Notes under the pieces: model-generated
The model's input: the letters and a program-made list of their open reading frames with translations, nothing else
Database searches by the model: none
What the model was told of the DNA's origin: nothing
Assembly (NCBI GenBank): GCA_030068145.1
Contig: JAPJBO010000512.1
Coordinates: 90,001-154,000, forward strand
Length of the DNA stretch: 64,000 nucleotides
Origin: Diplonema papillatum
Lineage: Eukaryota > Euglenozoa > Diplonemea > Diplonemida > Diplonemidae
Direction: 5' to 3'
Position numbers and translations under genes: made by a program
Shown: in pieces, positions 62,108 to 64,000 of the stretch
Layout of the letters: the number at the start of each line of letters is the position of its first letter
Numbering within the stretch: the first letter of the stretch is position 1

Positions 62108-63062
62108 CTTTCTGTTTGCTGCTCGGCAGGAATGCGAACGCACACCACACCAAAACCACCTGGAGCATGAGGAACGCGAGACCGAAGGACTCCCACGTGG
62201 ACACGCCCCAGGTCTCGTCGCAGTTGGGCGGTTCCTTCGTGACGCACGAGAAGAACAGAGCGGCGCCGATGACCGTCTTCACGACGCCCATGGTCACGAA
62301 CTGCAGCGCTTTGAACGAAAGGATGTACTGCAGCAGCTGGAACTCGTCCCCCTTGTCGATCACCAAGAACACGAGGAACCAAAGCGCCTGCAGCAGCCCA
62401 GGGAACGGGACCAGGCAGAGGACCTTGAACAGCAGGAAGGCGGGGTTGCGGAAGTTCTGCCAGACCGACTTGTCGTACGGAAACAACGCGTATCGCACCG
62501 CCGCCCGCATCTTCCGCAGGCAGGTCTGGGGCGGGAGTGGCGAGCTGGTGCGGACGGGGGGTCTGAAGCCGCCGACGATGATTTCGATGCACTCCTCCTT
62601 GATGTCGAACCAGAGAGCGTCGAACACCCGATCGGACACCATGTGGATGATTTTCGGGGCGTACGGGTCTTTCACCTGCTCCTTCAACCTCGGCAGGAGC
62701 CGGTCAAAGCCTGCGTTGAGCATTTCTTCCACTCTCTCGAGCACCCAGAGGTGGACCTTTTCCCTGACTTCTTCCAGCCATCGGGTGAACAGCTGCCTCT
62801 TCTCCTGTACCCACGCGGTCATTTGCCCTTTGGCCTTCGCGACCCATTCGTCGATGCTGTTGATGGCCTCCTCGATCTCTTCCATGATGTGGTCCTTCGC
62901 CTTTGAGCTCGCGCTGTCCGCGAACTGAGACATTTTCGCCTTCGCTTCGGCCAGATCTCCCAGCAGCTTCTGCCCATCCTCGCTGTTCAGCTTCGTCTCG
63001 ATCGCCTTGACGCGGTCCACCACCGACGACTTTCCTTTCTCAAGGAGTTTTCGCACGGGCAT
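62108..63062 (-). CDS. Multipass membrane protein of unknown family, exon 1
   Basis: Starts at ATG 63062 (MPVRKLLEKGKSSVVD) and ends at donor CAGAAAG/GTGTGTG. Residues about 15-135 are a charged helical, coiled-coil-like region (AIETKLNSEDGQKLLGDLAE, IMEEIEEAINSIDEWVAKAK, VREKVHLWVLERVEEMLN). A conserved-looking segment (IHMVSDRVFDALWFDIKEEC, YALFPYDKSVWQNFRNPAF) comes next, then membrane spans (FLLFKVLCLVPFPGLLQALW and beyond; FVTMGVVKTVIGAALFFSCV; FGLAFLMLQVVLVWCAFAFL). With exons 2 and 3 the protein has 508 residues and about 5-6 spans. I do not recognise the family. The frame extends upstream without ATG. Confidence 0.8.
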
Positions 63063-63410
63063 TTTGCTTTTGTTTCCACTTCGCTTCTTTGGCAAACGTG
63101 AAGGAAAAGTTTGCTTGAAACCTTTTGACTTTTTTTTGTGCGGTCGACGATATACGTCGTTCTGATGGTTGACGACTTTGTTTCTTTGCTTGCTTTGTTT
63201 TCCTTGTGGACGTTTGATTTCCTCCTTTCAAACAAAAACTTCTTCCTCTGGGACAATCCCCACTCACCAATCAGTTTGCTCCCTTTTGCAAATAGAAATT
63301 CAGCCAGGTGGCCCATTCTGACGCTTTGTCTCCAGGCTCTTGCTTAATTATCCGTAGACATACACTTTTCTTTTTTTTTTTTTGAGTTTGAGGTAATGTT
63401 TACATATATA
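63063..63410. other. 5' flank of the membrane-protein gene
   Basis: T/C-rich plus strand (A/G-rich in the gene's sense) with a T run at 63370-63383. The promoter is presumably here, but no motif is certain. Confidence 0.5.
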
Positions 63411-63411
63411 A

Positions 63412-63911
63412 TTAGGGTAAGCTTCACGTGTTCGGCGGTACTGCAGAGCCACGGGCCTACGGGTCAAGTGGCTACCGATTTCCCAACCTAAGCATCAAGG
63501 CGTGCCGCACCTTGGGGCTTGGCGCTCGCGCTGAACACAAGCTCGTCGAGACGGTCAGCCACAGGGCAGAGCGGACGGGGTTGTGGCACTGTGCTGCCTC
63601 CGACTCAAGCTTTGCAAGCTGTGGTTGACCGTCACGTTCCTGGACCAGGAGCGGCCTTTTTCTTTTTTCTTTTTCTTCTTCTTCTTCTGAGTTTGAGGGT
63701 AGGTACCAGGGAAAGCCTGCTACACGGGAGCCAAGCTTCACGTGTTCGGCGGTACTGCAGAGCCACGGGCCTACGGGTCAAGTGGCTACCGATTTCCCAA
63801 ACTAAAGCATCAAGGCTTGGCGCGCCTTGGGGCTTGGCGCTCGCGCTGAACACAGGCTCGTCGAGACGGTCAGCCGCAGGGCAGAGCGGACGGGGTTGTG
63901 GCACTGTGCTG
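63412..63911 (+). repeat. Two R3 repeats in tandem
   Basis: Copies at 63419-63655 and 63710-63911, nearly identical to each other and to 43700-43980. The second ends abruptly at CTGTGCTG, where the 41-bp repeat starts. Confidence 0.82.
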
Positions 63912-64000
63912 GGCCGATTGCAGCAGCCTTGGGTTAGTCAGCGTCAACGAAGGGCCGATTGCAGCAGCCTTGGGTTAGTCAGCGTCAACGAAGGGCCGAT
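63911..64000 (+). repeat. 41-bp tandem repeat at the window edge
   Basis: GGGCCGATTGCAGCAGCCTT followed by GGGTTAGTCAGCGTCAACGAA: two full units and the start of a third, continuing past the window. Confidence 0.85.

Overview
The window is nuclear DNA from a repeat-rich eukaryote, most likely a protist or alga. The signs are GT-AG introns, degraded 18S and 28S rRNA pieces, U2 snRNA-like sequence, tRNA-derived SINEs, non-LTR and tyrosine-recombinase (YR) retrotransposons, a cyclin and multi-exon membrane-protein and GST genes. There are no operons or bacterial signals. The species cannot be fixed from the sequence. A chromerid or other alveolate or stramenopile alga is a guess.

Credible host genes are few and nearly all on the minus strand. 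They are: a cyclin-box/PDZ/poly-Q protein (2179-3651); a plus-strand Q/H/P-rich protein (14232-14885); a small secreted or membrane Cys protein, possibly SARAF-like, preceded by six extra copies of its 5' exon (16289-20986); a two-exon Nu/YfcG-like glutathione transferase split by an 8.2 kb intron (41133 to 32189); and a three-exon multipass membrane protein of 508 aa (63062 to 58909) whose first intron holds U2-like sequence and exon fragments.

The rest is mobile or repeated DNA. The outstanding item is a complete YR retrotransposon at 44946-49609 (minus strand). Its gene order is gag-like, tyrosine recombinase, then RT-RNase H. Its termini form a split direct repeat, A1-ORFs-B1-A2-B2. The roughly 216-bp AB unit also occurs alone or rearranged at 7269, 11091, 13989, 16030, 30532/31504 and 44011. 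This resembles the VIPER/SIRE pair of trypanosomatids. Other elements include a 200-bp hAT-type MITE with an 8-bp target duplication, an 847-bp TIR element nested in an AB copy, a 215-bp TIR element with a 4-bp duplication, LINE 3' ends, foldback elements, and minisatellites of 21, 41, 51, 55, 85, 104, about 350 and about 430 bp.

A theme links the genes. The GST, the SARAF-like gene, the membrane-protein gene and the cyclin 3' end each carry local duplications of an exon or part of one, and those at GST and the membrane-protein gene keep the splice donor. The largest is the GST intron, where 17 extra copies of an exon-end fragment sit in about 430-bp units. Most of these would form a symmetrical, stop-free 75- or 78-nt exon. 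Whether any are spliced is unknown.

Layout: 1-4 kb cyclin; 4-14 kb small foldback/TIR elements, SINEs and dispersed repeats; 14-21 kb Q-rich gene and SARAF-like array; 21-32 kb rRNA fragment, LINE fragment, minisatellites and nested transposons; 32-42 kb GST locus; 42-50 kb repeats and the YR retrotransposon; 50-57 kb rRNA-fragment array, retroelement debris and tandem repeats; 57-64 kb Cys-rich exon debris, the membrane-protein gene and terminal repeats.
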